NCBI GenBank assembly: GCA_033558025.1
Contig: JAUCEF010000001.1
Coordinates: 3,782,001 to 3,846,000, forward strand
Origin: Phytophthora sp. 'mugwort'
Lineage: Eukaryota; Oomycota; Peronosporomycetes; Peronosporales; Peronosporaceae
DNA length: 64,000 bases
Reading direction: 5' to 3'
Shown: positions 1 through 14,120 of the stretch, piece after piece
Numbering within the stretch: the stretch's first letter is position 1
Layout: each line of letters begins with the position of its first letter
Notes under the pieces: model-generated
Databases searched by the model: none
Told to the model about the DNA's origin: nothing
The model's input: the letters and a program-made list of their open reading frames with translations, nothing else
Position numbers and translations under genes: made by a program

Positions 1-1
1 C

Positions 2-1000
2 TACGCGGGTTACTACCTGAAACCTCTGGGTCCTAGCAACATGGACTGGAATGAGTTTCCTCATCTGAACGACTCACAGTTCGAGTCCGTTCGTAAGATG
101 ACTGACATCTTTGGTATGGATGCCTTGCGTAGCTTGGCGTCGTCAACGCGTGACCGCGTTCGACATGTATGAGCGGGGCTCATCGAACGTGTTCGGAGCA
201 ACCTGCAAGTTCCGGCCGCAGAGCCGAAACCGGTCTACCCCAAGCCACTAAGGCTGAAGGTAAACCCATATGAAGGGAAGGAAGGTGAAAACCTTCACTT
301 CTGGGTGCGAGAAGTAGAGCTCGCAATGGATGCGGCTCTCGTCTCCTCGGAGCACCTCCGAGTGGCTTTTGCCCTCTCCAACCTTAGCGGGCGTGCTAAG
401 CATTGGGCGGAAACGACAACGCCTGGATGCTTCGCATCCTGGGCTCAGCTGTGTGAACAGCTTAGAGCCGCGTTCCTCCCGGCGAACTATGATTACCGCC
501 AGCGGTCACTCTTCCTGTTATGTAAACAGGGAAGCCGTGAGCTGCACGAGTACATCCAAGAGATGCGGGAACTCACCGCATCCCTCGTGGGAAACACACT
601 CCCTGAACACATCAAGTGACGGTGTTCATTGACGGCCTAGGGTAGGCCCAGCCCGCACCCAGCAGTTTTGGGTGCAGCCCAATACTCTGGAAGAGGCGAT
701 CCAAGACGCCCCCCAAGAGGAGTACAGTCACCGCCGGGCGCGCAAGCTGGCGGCGATGTGGCCAGGGGTTGCGACACCACCCCAAGTGGGCCAGTTCCCA
801 TGGAACTTGGGCTCGCCGAGCAGCATGATATTCACTACTATAGCTGTGGTAAGCTAGGGCACATGGTACGTGCCTGTTCTGCGGGGGGACAACGAAAGCG
901 TTTCCTTCAAAGCCCATCGCGCTCAAGGTCATTGGCAAAGGCCGCGACCCCACGGGCAGGGGAACGCAGGACACCAGTACCGGCGGCTTCGATCATCTGG
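2..1000 (+). pseudogene. decayed Ty3/gypsy-type retrotransposon gag
   Basis: A retrotransposon gag-like reading frame is recognisable from the window edge. One frame runs from base 2 to 619, broken only by a TGA at 170-172. It contains the typical Ty3/gypsy gag core (helical stretch with LSGRAKHWAE, then SWAQLCEQLRAAFLP, then a region ending LPEHIK). After base 619 the homologous reading changes frame near 617, near 645 and again near 770, so at least three small indels are present. The zinc knuckle near 840-875 reads YYSCGKLGHMVRAC: the last Cys-His-Cys of CX2CX4HX4C are intact but the first cysteine is a tyrosine. No protease, reverse transcriptase or integrase follows, and no LTR pair was found. 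This is a truncated, long-dead element and should not be called as a gene. Confidence 0.8.
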
Positions 1001-2152
1001 GCATTGATGATGTGGGTGTTCTTCGTGCGAGCTATGACGATATATGCAAAGCAACAACGGTTAGGTAGGCGCCAACACGAGTGCACATAGTAGTAGTATG
1101 GTGTTAATACCTATTACGCCCCTACAGCAAGCTCCTTCGGCCAAATATATATAGCGTCGCTGGGATGCTGTGCAGCAGTTCCTTGTTGGCTGTGATCGCA
1201 CCAGCGAAATCGACGACTGACGATATTGTTTTAAATATTTTTCTTGGCAATACCTATGCAGTAAGCCTGTGCAATATCTGGCGGTGGTACCTGGGCCGTA
1301 GCCTTGCCGTACGAGAAATCAAGCATACGAGAGGAGGACTTCCCATGGATTAACATCAGTTACTGTATAGGTTTGTACAGGGGGAGTCTAACCTAGCGAA
1401 AACCCCAAAACGGTTTTTATTATTTTATTATTGTCTTCTTTCCTAGCCAATTTCTTACTGATATCCTGGACGTATTTTTGCTTATATTGGTCCCACGTAT
1501 CAGTCACCTAGAGAGGTGGCTGATATTAGAAATAAGACTTATTTTATGCAAGGGAAACAGTAGCGAGTCCCCCTAGCTTATTTATATGACGAATACGTGC
1601 TTATTTGTGCGTTTCCTTTTTGCTTACTTTTTCTGCTTATTTCGAAGGTTCGACTCCTCCTAATATTACATACTTATGTACTACGTTTGACATGCATGCA
1701 CTGTATACTGTACTGTATAATGCATTTTGTTTGCAGGCTGTAATATTGCGCGTTCTATTCGAATTTCCCGCTGCGAATGCACTATTGTTTTCTCAAAGCA
1801 CCGTAATCGTACTTAGAAGGATCGTATCCATACCATTTTGGCCGATTTTTAGAATGCATTTGTCGATTCAAAACCCATGTTGATGAACCGGATAGCATAC
1901 GGCAGGTTGGGCTAGGACGACAGCCACTTGCTCTGCGTCCCAAGGCAGCTCAGGTATGGTTCATTCGCTAGTAGCGCTAGTTGAGGCAGTTGGAACGGTC
2001 ATCTGGGACACAGCCCTTGTGTGGCCGAATCACGATCGTTGATGTGACGCGCCCGTGTAAGTTGTCCACTTCAACCGACTGGCTCTGATACTGGGCGAGG
2101 ATCCTGATTCCTTCCGCCAGTTGAGAACGCGCCGCCAGAGCCACAAAGCTTT
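1001..2152. other. gene-free stretch after the gag remnant
   Basis: No convincing gene is present. The open frames here are short, AT-rich and without recognisable motifs. The region probably includes more retroelement debris. It holds one imperfect hairpin (listed separately) and the 5' flank of the C2-domain gene. The last 100 bases before the ATG at 2153 are GC-rich with no clear initiator motif. Confidence 0.5.
1499..1524. repeat. imperfect hairpin
   Basis: Two 11-base arms (ATCAGTCACCT and AGGTGGCTGAT) flank the 4-base loop AGAG, with one mismatch that would be a G-U pair in RNA. It lies in retroelement-like debris. No function is assigned. Confidence 0.5.
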
Positions 2153-3448
2153 ATGGCCCGCAAGAACAAGCGTCAACAGCAGCAAGCAGCCACTCCGACT
2201 CCTCCCGCAGCCGACTACTCCTCTGACAGCAGCAGCTCCTCCTCCGATTCCGCCCCTGAAGAAGCCGCCGCCCCAGCCGCTCCCGTCGCTGACCATCCCG
2301 CCCCCGTTGCTCCCGTTGATCTCCCCGCTCCCGTCGCTGACCTCCCCGCCCCCATCGTGCCGGAGCCCGCGTCGCCACAGCAGCCAACGCCTAAACAACC
2401 GAGCCCGAAGAACCAACCCAGTCCCAAGGTCACGAGTCAGTCGACCACCGAGATCCTCGAGACCATGAACGGCACCATCCATGTCAAGGTGCTTAGCGCC
2501 CGCAACCTGCCCACTATGGACTTCGGCAAGCGCCAAGATCCCTTTGGTGAGTTGTCAATAGGTGTACATTTGCTATGTTTTCGCTGGTAGCTGGTAGCTA
2601 ACTGTGCTGCATCGACCTGTTGCCTGTTTGCAGTGCTGGTGCAACTGGACAATTCGAGTCCCAAGTCGTGGGCGAGCACGGATCCGGCCTTCCAGGGCGG
2701 CACCAACCCCGATTGGACCGAGGGCTCCAACAACGAGCTGGAGCTCTTCTATGACGCCAGTCTGCACGACAAGGGTGCCATGCTGACGTTTGAAGTGTAC
2801 TCGGATGAGTCTGGCGACGAGCTCATTGGCTCGGGCCAACTTAACGTCAGCAACATCGTGCAGTCGCAGTCTGGAGACCCGATGCCGTTCGCGATTCGTC
2901 TCAATGAAGGACCGCGCGGCTCTGGTAACCGTGGCGACCTCAATGTCCAGGTGTGGTTCGGCCCGCCTGTGCGCAAGGCCTTCCGTGCAGCTGGACGCGC
3001 CTCCAAACTGCTGGATGCACGTGACGCCTTCGTGGCTATGTTGTGTTCGATCACATCGACGGCCTGTGGCGCTGTATCGGGCTATTTTCAAATGCCCACA
3101 GACTTTGCCAAGAAGCACCGCAAGCTCAGTGTGGCTCTGGCTGCTGTGCTGGGTATTATGTCCGCCGGAGCACTCACTGTGTTCCTAGCTATTGCTGTAC
3201 CCACAATGCTGGTGGCCTTCTTCACGTTCCCATTCTGGATCATCCCGTTCCTGGCCACTTCGTTCTTCACGGCGCCGCTGTGGGTGCCCATTATGCTTCT
3301 AGTTGGACTGTTCCTGCTGTTTATCGCCACATTCGTGTTCGGACTCGGAGCCACTTCACGTCCTGTGCGTCGCAAAGGTGCGTTCATCTCCAACAAGATC
3401 AAGCACTCGAACGTGGGCAAGCGCGTGGTCTACGAGAAGACGGTGTAA
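2153..3448 (+). CDS. C2-domain protein with C-terminal membrane segments
   Basis: Two exons, 2153-2546 and 2634-3448, give 402 residues. The GTGAGT donor and TTTGCAG acceptor of the 87 bp intron join in frame across the C2 domain (DPF/VLVQLDN). Residues 1-100 are low complexity, rich in Ser, Ala and Pro with PAPVADLPAP-like units. A C2 domain spans about 105-245, with VKVLSARNLPTMDFGKRQDPF-type strand 1/loop 1 and NPDWTE and EVYSDESGDE acidic loops that could bind calcium and phospholipid. After a linker, residues about 295-370 form a hydrophobic block long enough for two to four membrane segments, followed by a basic tail. Inferred role: a membrane-anchored, possibly Ca2+-responsive lipid-binding protein. 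The exact family was not recognised. It is convergent with the coiled-coil gene at 4054. Confidence 0.85.
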
Positions 3449-4053
3449 GTGTCGACCTCCGGAACGCCAGGACGGGCACAACGAAGACTGCGTCTTCAGT
3501 GGACCATGATCTTTTCTCTTTTTTTCCGATGTTATGTAGCGTGAGGCTCTTTGATCTTTGAGGCATGTGCGCGAGGTCATGCCTAACCATATTGAAAGCT
3601 AACAGAACAACAAAATGAATTCCAATTAATGGTTTGATTGAGACTTTCACATGTAGGCTACTGTGGCTTGGCTGACTTCTCTATAGACGAGCGAACGCTC
3701 ATAGCATTATTCGTGCGCTTCTCATGCTGGCTCCAGTCCGTCGCATGAATACTGCTGCTATTCCCTATCGTATAACTTATCAATAATATTGTAAAGGAAA
3801 TGGACGTTGATCGCTCAGCGACGTTGATCTTGGCGATGTTTCTGGCGTAATGAAGTCCGTCTCATGGGTCGGGTTGTGATGGTGATTGTATGTTTTTGTC
3901 TACATGAAAAGTAGCACCTCATCTTCATGCATTTTTCTTGGGCGTCATTGGGTAGGGAGAAGTGGAAGCAGTCGAGCAACAACGACTTGCAGCACAGCAC
4001 TAGGGAGCATTGGCTGGTCGATTCGATCAGTCAGTTGGGTCATGTAGCAAAGC
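3449..4053. other. intergenic region between convergent genes
   Basis: About 600 bp of AT-richer sequence holds the 3' ends of the C2-domain gene (+) and the coiled-coil gene (-). No ORF with recognisable content and no repeat was seen. Confidence 0.6.
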
Positions 4054-6237
4054 TTACTGTGCGTGCACAGCTGTCTTACGTTGAGCAAAAGGCGGATCGC
4101 TGTTGCCCATGCTCTTCCCGTTGTTGTTGTGTAGGCGCTGCATCTTCTCGAACTCCGTCATAACATGCTCCAGTTGCGTCTGACGGAGGTTCACCTGCTC
4201 TTCCAAGTGCATCACTTGCTTCTCCTTGCCCTCCAAAAACTCAATGAGGTCGCGCATCTTGCCTTGCTTTTCCTTCAACGACGTCACCAGACGGTCATTC
4301 TCGGTCTGAATGCGAGACATGTTCACGTTTGCCTCGGTCAGGCGCGAAGACATCGACTTGAACTTCGACTTAAGCAACAGCGTCTCACGCGACTTCTTCG
4401 CCACTCGATTCTCCAGTCCAGATACCTCACGCTCCATGGACGTCAGAGCCGCCTTGAGTTCATCAATAATCTCTTGCTTTGCCGCTACACTCTTGAACAG
4501 GAACATGTCCATATCAAGGCGTAGGTCGTTAGCCAGAGTGGCAATGGTTTCACCTGACGAAGCTTTCACTGAGGTCTCCAGCTGCTGCACGACCTTCTTG
4601 GCGATCTCATCAACGAGTTTCTGCTTTGTTGATAACTGAAAGTTGAGGCGGCAAATCTCGCGATCCTTCTCCATCACTGTGCTCTGGAGTCTGGATATCT
4701 CTGAACCGGGTATGCTGTCATCCCCCACTGGCAACTCAGCTCCGTTCTCCAGGAGTTTGGCGATTTTAGTGTCCTTCACTTCAAGGTCATGTTGAAGGCT
4801 TGACACCAGCTTTGATTTGCTCTCGAGCTCACTCTGGAAGGCGGCTTCAGCTTCACGACGGAAACCTTCCTGCATACTGACAGCCTTTTTACTCAAGGCG
4901 AGGCTTCTCTTCAGCTCTTCGACGTTTGTATCAGCAACTGCAGTTCCCATAAGTCGGACGTTCTCCGTCTTAATCTTAAGGTTCTCGTGGATCAACTCGT
5001 CCACTTGTGCGCGGAGCTCGTTGATAAATTGCTCGTCTTCATAAGCCTGAGCAGAAGCATCACCATTTTGCTGCTCCTTCAAGTGGTATTCGACCAGCTT
5101 GGCTACGCGAGCCTGATTCACCGGGTCTATTAGCCACTTAAAGTTCTCGTTATGTTCCATGATGCCGTACAGCACCTCCATGACGACCTCCGTCGAGTTA
5201 GTTGCACCGGGAAAGTTGTTCATCTGCTTCACAGTCGCCACAAGGGATGACGACTCGGCGGTGAGCTCTCCCTCTTCTGCCGAATAGTATTCTTCGGCTC
5301 CACTTTCAGAGTGTTGCTCCTGTACGTTGAGCCGAGTGTCAGCAGCTTGAGTCGAACTCTGATGGATCACCACCCTGGACACAAGAGACTGCTGCTCCTC
5401 ATCATCTGCAATGCTTCGGAACGCCATTGACTCGTCTCTGTTTTCGTCGTCTGAAGGCGCCCAATCCATCGACTCAAAGGACGGTGTGCGATCCGAAGCT
5501 GAGCGAGTGTATCGGCGCATGGTCTCGGAAGAGACCGAGTACTCGTCGTACATATCATCGTAGTACGATGCCATGGTTGAAGTCGATGACGCCGAAAGAT
5601 CCACAGCGTTCGGCGAAACAGCTCGTAGAACACGCGGAGTCTTCATTTGAGGAGAGACGGAACGACGCATGTGATTGTACTGGTACGTCCTTAATGGGTT
5701 CACCATGACCGCCTCCTCGCTCACCTCGACCGCCATCGCCACCGTCGTGGGGGTCGTAGGGCGGTAGTAGATCACAGTTCCAGTGGGGTCCATGGAGGCG
5801 GCCTTCTTGTTCTGCAAGGACGAGATCCAATCATCCATGGACTCTCTCTTGGGTTTCTGGCGTTCAATAGACGGGAACAGACAAGAGACATTGAGGTCGT
5901 GGGTGTACTCCAGCAGGTCGATCTTGTGGCCGCTCTTCATCTCTACGTCGAGCGAGAGTTTTCGGCGCTTGGAGGTGCCCTCGGCGACTTTGCTCTCTCC
6001 TGTCCGCACCTGTTCCTTAAGCTTCTTGGCTGTCTTGTTGGCTCCAACGGGCGGCGACATGTTAACCTTCTGCTGGGTCTTCATCTTCTTCTGCTGCTTG
6101 CGGAGTCGCGCAATCTGGCATCCTCGCGTCTCCAGCTCGTCCACGAGCTCGCCATCCTTGAGCACGTTAGCGTCCTGCCTGCAGGCGCTGCTAAGTGCTG
6201 CCACTAGGCGCAGCAGCTCGTCGCGCTTGGTGTCCAT
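4054..6237 (-). CDS. large coiled-coil protein, function unknown
   Basis: An intronless 727-residue ORF begins at the ATG ending at 6237 and stops just inside the convergent gap. The N-terminus (1-85) is a short helical segment followed by a Lys-rich stretch (ARLRKQQKKMKTQQK). Residues 100-350 look disordered, Ser/Thr- and acid-rich, with a tyrosine/methionine-rich patch near 220-240. Residues about 395-715 form an almost continuous heptad-rich coiled coil, including LEEQVNLRQTQLEHVMTEFE near the C-terminus. No enzymatic domain, transmembrane segment or signal peptide was seen. The shape suggests a structural or scaffold protein (cytoskeletal, centrosomal or vesicle tether). The family is not recognised, so the name stays descriptive. 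Its length and steady coding character leave little doubt that it is a real gene. Confidence 0.85.
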   Translation of the reverse strand: MDTKRDELLRLVAALSSACRQDANVLKDGELVDELETRGCQIARLRKQQKKMKTQQKVNMSPPVGANKTAKKLKEQVRTGESKVAEGTSKRRKLSLDVEMKSGHKIDLLEYTHDLNVSCLFPSIERQKPKRESMDDWISSLQNKKAASMDPTGTVIYYRPTTPTTVAMAVEVSEEAVMVNPLRTYQYNHMRRSVSPQMKTPRVLRAVSPNAVDLSASSTSTMASYYDDMYDEYSVSSETMRRYTRSASDRTPSFESMDWAPSDDENRDESMAFRSIADDEEQQSLVSRVVIHQSSTQAADTRLNVQEQHSESGAEEYYSAEEGELTAESSSLVATVKQMNNFPGATNSTEVVMEVLYGIMEHNENFKWLIDPVNQARVAKLVEYHLKEQQNGDASAQAYEDEQFINELRAQVDELIHENLKIKTENVRLMGTAVADTNVEELKRSLALSKKAVSMQEGFRREAEAAFQSELESKSKLVSSLQHDLEVKDTKIAKLLENGAELPVGDDSIPGSEISRLQSTVMEKDREICRLNFQLSTKQKLVDEIAKKVVQQLETSVKASSGETIATLANDLRLDMDMFLFKSVAAKQEIIDELKAALTSMEREVSGLENRVAKKSRETLLLKSKFKSMSSRLTEANVNMSRIQTENDRLVTSLKEKQGKMRDLIEFLEGKEKQVMHLEEQVNLRQTQLEHVMTEFEKMQRLHNNNGKSMGNSDPPFAQRKTAVHAQ

Positions 6238-6722
6238 TTGTCGGGTCAGTCAAAAAGTACCCCCGTCAGTCACACCTGCAGCGTGTCTGTCCGACTCGAA
6301 CTCCGAGAGCGCCAGACAGCAGCAGCAGCGGCAGATCAGTCAGCTCGGCTATCAACTGTCTTCGGGCTGGCTCCTCGACGTTTGACCAAGTGAGAGAAGG
6401 CAGAGAAGCCGACGGGTGATTGATTACGTAAATGCACCCAAGTTCCCTTGGCAGCCACGCGCCCCTGGTTCACCTCGCTTCTCCCAGACCGTACCGCTTC
6501 TCTACGTCGAGGGCGGCCAACACCACGTCTGCTCGGGAGCAAGAAAGGGATACTGGCTGACCCACCTGCCATCAATTCAGAGCTGGCTGGCATGATTGCG
6601 TCCTACTTTTGGCCTAACATAGGATCCAAAATGTATAGTGAAGGTCATAACTAGGACACAACTGCAACTTTTTGACAACGCGACGGCGACTCGCTCCCCC
6701 TTCCGAGCGACTCGCTGTGAAC

Positions 6723-6795
6723 GATGGGGTCCCCATCATGCGGAATCCGCAGCGGATATATAACGGAACCGGTACACATATCGACGGAAGATATG
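6723..6795. repeat. run of three short palindromes
   Basis: Three palindromes follow one another: GATGGGG-T-CCCCATC at 6723-6737, GCGGA-A-TCCGC at 6740-6750, and CATATC/GATATG arms around GACGGAA at 6777-6795. The last lies inside the 29 bp repeat shared with 7404-7430. Confidence 0.6.
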
Positions 6796-6801
6796 GCCTG
6801 T
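6773..6801 (+). repeat. copy 1 of an inverted repeat (HIDGRYGL-coding)
   Basis: These 29 bases match the reverse complement of 7404-7430 except for a 2-base indel. The plus strand here can be read as HIDGRYGL. A shorter core (ACGGAAGATATGG) occurs a third time, on the minus strand, at 7629-7641. Confidence 0.6.
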
Positions 6802-7403
6802 GGACAACGATCCCATACAAAATCTCAGTGCAAGCGCAGACTACAAAGGACGTTGATATTAATTATCTTGTCTTGACGAATAGGCACCAATCAAAATTCA
6901 TCTCCTTCAAAATTATGTATAGCTCGGCAAAGTTGTAAAGACTATGACAAACTTTTTACTGTAGTCAATCTGGGGGATACTCGTACAGGTGCTAAATCGG
7001 GTCGTTCATTATCATGCACTCGTACACAACACAAGTAGCCTTCCAAATATTTAGTATTCTTTCAGAGTATTACCTAAGCTAAAAAATCGTACCATTCGGA
7101 TATTTGAAATCTCATTTGTTTCGATTATTCTCTTCGCTACTGCCTTCAAAATGGAATGGATAAGCTGCTTTTCTACATGCATCAAATTTAATGTTAATTG
7201 TCAATTAGAAACATGGAGTTAAAACAATTATGAACACCAATTCTTACCATGTGCAGCATTACATACTGTACTCAAAATACAAGATAAATTTGAAACCTAC
7301 TTCAACGCATAAAAAAGTGCTGTCCGACTGTGATTGGTTAAAATACTTTCCATAGTGAACGATCGGGAAATTTGACAAGAGTGGTATAGGCCAGAAGCTT
7401 CGT

Positions 7404-7430
7404 ACAGGCCATATCTTCCGTCGATGTGTA
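7404..7430 (-). repeat. copy 2 of an inverted repeat (HIDGRYGL-coding)
   Basis: This is the reverse-complement partner of 6773-6801, about 600 bp away. On the minus strand it also reads HIDGRYGL, inside a different open frame. The similarity falls off quickly outside the core at DNA level, so these are either old copies or a selected motif. Confidence 0.6.
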
Positions 7431-7905
7431 ATTTGTAGCGAAGGCCGTTGGTTGGCGTCGACGGTTCAGCAGCCGAGTGTTGTTGCGGTGCGGCATCATC
7501 CTGTGCTGCTGTCCTTTGTTCCACCATCTGATTCCTATGGGTTGGCTTCTGCACTAGCGCTGAGGTTGTTTTGTGACGCATTGGTATCCATCCTCACGCC
7601 AGCCAGGACTGAAATATATCCCCGACATCCATATCTTCCGTTTCAACTACGGTGCGTCAATCCAGGGGCGGGATGGTGGTCTGTCCTACCTCTTTATGAT
7701 CAACGCTGGGTGGTGCTGCATTTGAGTTTCTTACACGAATTAACATCTAAATAATAATTCACGGGAGCGCTGGCTTGTCGGCGCCCTGCCTGCCTTTCCG
7801 ACCCTGAACTGCATCCTAACTACACGTTGCGGTGGCGTTTTTTTCTCTCGTTTTCTGTCGTACCAGCATGTCTTCCGCCAAACGGATATTGTTGGTGTCT
7901 CCCCG

Positions 7906-9362
7906 CTACTGGTGGACGGCGTACTGCTCGAAGGTGCGCACTAGATCCGAGAAGGACGGGCGCAAACTGGGCTCACGCATCCAACAGGACCGGATCAGCC
8001 GCGCGAAGAAGCGTGGGCACGAGCGCGGGATCGGCGGACGAAGGTCGTGGTTGAGCACGCCCAGCGCCACCTGGATCTGCGTCATGCCGTCGTACGGGCA
8101 CTGGCCCGTGAAGATCTCCCAAACTACAACACCGAACGAGAACACGTCCGCTTTCTCCGTGTATTTACGGTTGCCTAACACCTCAGGCCTGGCACAGCAG
8201 CACATATTAAAACAAAAAACATGAGTGTCTCTTCAAGATCCACATATGAGATAAGGTTGAAGGCAACGTACGCCATCCACTGCACGGTGCCGCAGTTGCC
8301 GGTCATAGTCTGAATCTGCGCCTTGACGCGCGATAGACCGAAGTCTGAGATCTTGATCGAGTAGTCACGCTCGACGAGTAGGTTGGGACTCTTCATATCT
8401 CGGTGCAAAATTGGCAGCTCAAACTGGTGCAGGTAGCTCATGCCGCGGGCTGTGTCCATTACGAACCGCGCGCGCATCTCGTCCGTGAGTTGTCGTCGTC
8501 GTGTGCGCAATATAGCCCATAGTGATCCTTGCTCGACGAGCTCGATCACTAATGCTCGGTTCTCAGGGGTCAGACATGCCCCAAGCAGCATGCAGATGTT
8601 CGGGTGGTGCAGAAAGCTCATGATCTTCACCTCTGTCTCGAACTCCCGAACAACATCGGCACTGAGATTCTGTCGGATGAGTACTTTGACCGCTACATCT
8701 CGACCCTTCCACGAAGCCTTAAACACCTTGCCGAAAGCTCCTTCACCGATCACGCGGCCGATGATCACGTCGGCCATGTCGACGTTCTGGTGCGGCTTGA
8801 GGAACTGATTCTCCTTGTTCTCAGAGCAGTCACTCGCCGCCGACTCAGACTCGGGCTCCTCTCGTGTCATGATGACGTTCGTCTGCCGACGACGTTGGTT
8901 TGAGTCCTTGTCGGGGGCGAACCAGTCCGACAGGTAAAGTGGGATGCCAGCTTGTCGGGCACCCTCCAGTCTCATGGAGTTGTTGCTGCCTTCGTCGGCT
9001 ATACACGACATGGGGGTGCCGCTGTCGAAGTCGGTGGGACTCCACTCTGGACCACTCAGTCCGCGGGGACTGTCGTAGTAACCGCCACCCTCGTGCCCCA
9101 GGTGTCTGGCCAGTGCCACCATAGCGGCGTCCGCCTCGGCCTGACGCTGCTTCTGTTTGAGGTGCTTCTTGTCAGGGCGGCGCTGCATGAGCAGCGTGTC
9201 GATGTCTGCCGCCGGCTCCGGAGGCCGCACTTGGGTGGGCGAGTGCCCCTTGCCGTTGATATAGTCAAGCTCCATCTTGTGCGTGCGGATGGGGGACCCA
9301 CACAGGTGGAAGAAACCGCGGCGATCGCCAAGACTGCCACGTCGTCTGGACGCGGACGCCAT
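7906..9362 (-). CDS. TKL/RAF-like protein kinase
   Basis: Two exons (9362-8272 and 8188-7906) are split by an 83 bp intron (GTACGT...CCAG) inside the MAPE motif and give 457 residues. The kinase domain fills about residues 195-455. It has an intact Gly-rich loop (IGEGAFGKVF), VAVKVL lysine, HRDMKSPNLL catalytic loop, DFG, WMAPEVL activation segment and a C-terminal lobe with SCWMREPSLRPSF. This pattern is typical of tyrosine-kinase-like serine/threonine kinases, which are expanded in oomycetes. Residues 1-190 are a poorly ordered extension with many charged residues. The open frame continues upstream to an ATG at 9545 (518 residues). I prefer 9362 (MASASRRRG) because the extra 61 residues look like translated leader. 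The substrate is unknown. Confidence 0.88.
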
Positions 9363-13772
<4,410 letters not shown>

Positions 13773-14120
13773 AGCCTTGTCACGTGATCCTCATCAGAGG
13801 CTATAGCAGACGCCGAATTACTCATATTCATTGAGGTGTTCCGTTGCATATCGGTATATAAATTTCACTGTTTGCTTGCTTCTCATTGATCTGTTATTGC
13901 CCGTCCGTTTCCTTTTTTCATTCCCCACATATATATCGGGATGAAGCCGTTTACCTTAAATGTTCATGGTATCGTTATTGTGAAAATAGATTCGAAACCA
14001 CAGCAAGGTACCTTCACGACAGCTCCAGCCGTCCATACCAGGAGTTTCTAATTCCGGAAAACTGCAGTATTTCAGCAGACAGAAGCACTCGAGTTGAAAG
14101 TGAGTTGATTATCGTGAGAA
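13773..14120. other. intergenic region between Dim1 and kinesin genes
   Basis: About 350 bp between two genes on the same strand, with AT-rich patches near 13850-13990. No recognisable core promoter motif or ORF was found. Confidence 0.5.

Larger units (their letters stand above)
6238..7905. other. gene-free region with palindromes and an inverted repeat
   Basis: The first 150-300 bp are the 5' flank of the coiled-coil gene. The remainder carries a run of short palindromes (6723-6795) and a roughly 28 bp sequence that recurs in inverted orientation at 7404-7430. Small open frames on opposite strands both encode HIDGRYGL around the repeat, which suggests fragments of the same mobile or multicopy coding sequence. 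No intact gene was found. The 7750-7905 end is the 3' flank of the kinase. Confidence 0.6.

Noticed and set aside
1647..1657. GGTTCGACTCC, matching a tRNA B-box/T-loop
   Set aside because: There is no A-box at the right distance, the T-stem has a mismatch and no acceptor or anticodon stem can be built.
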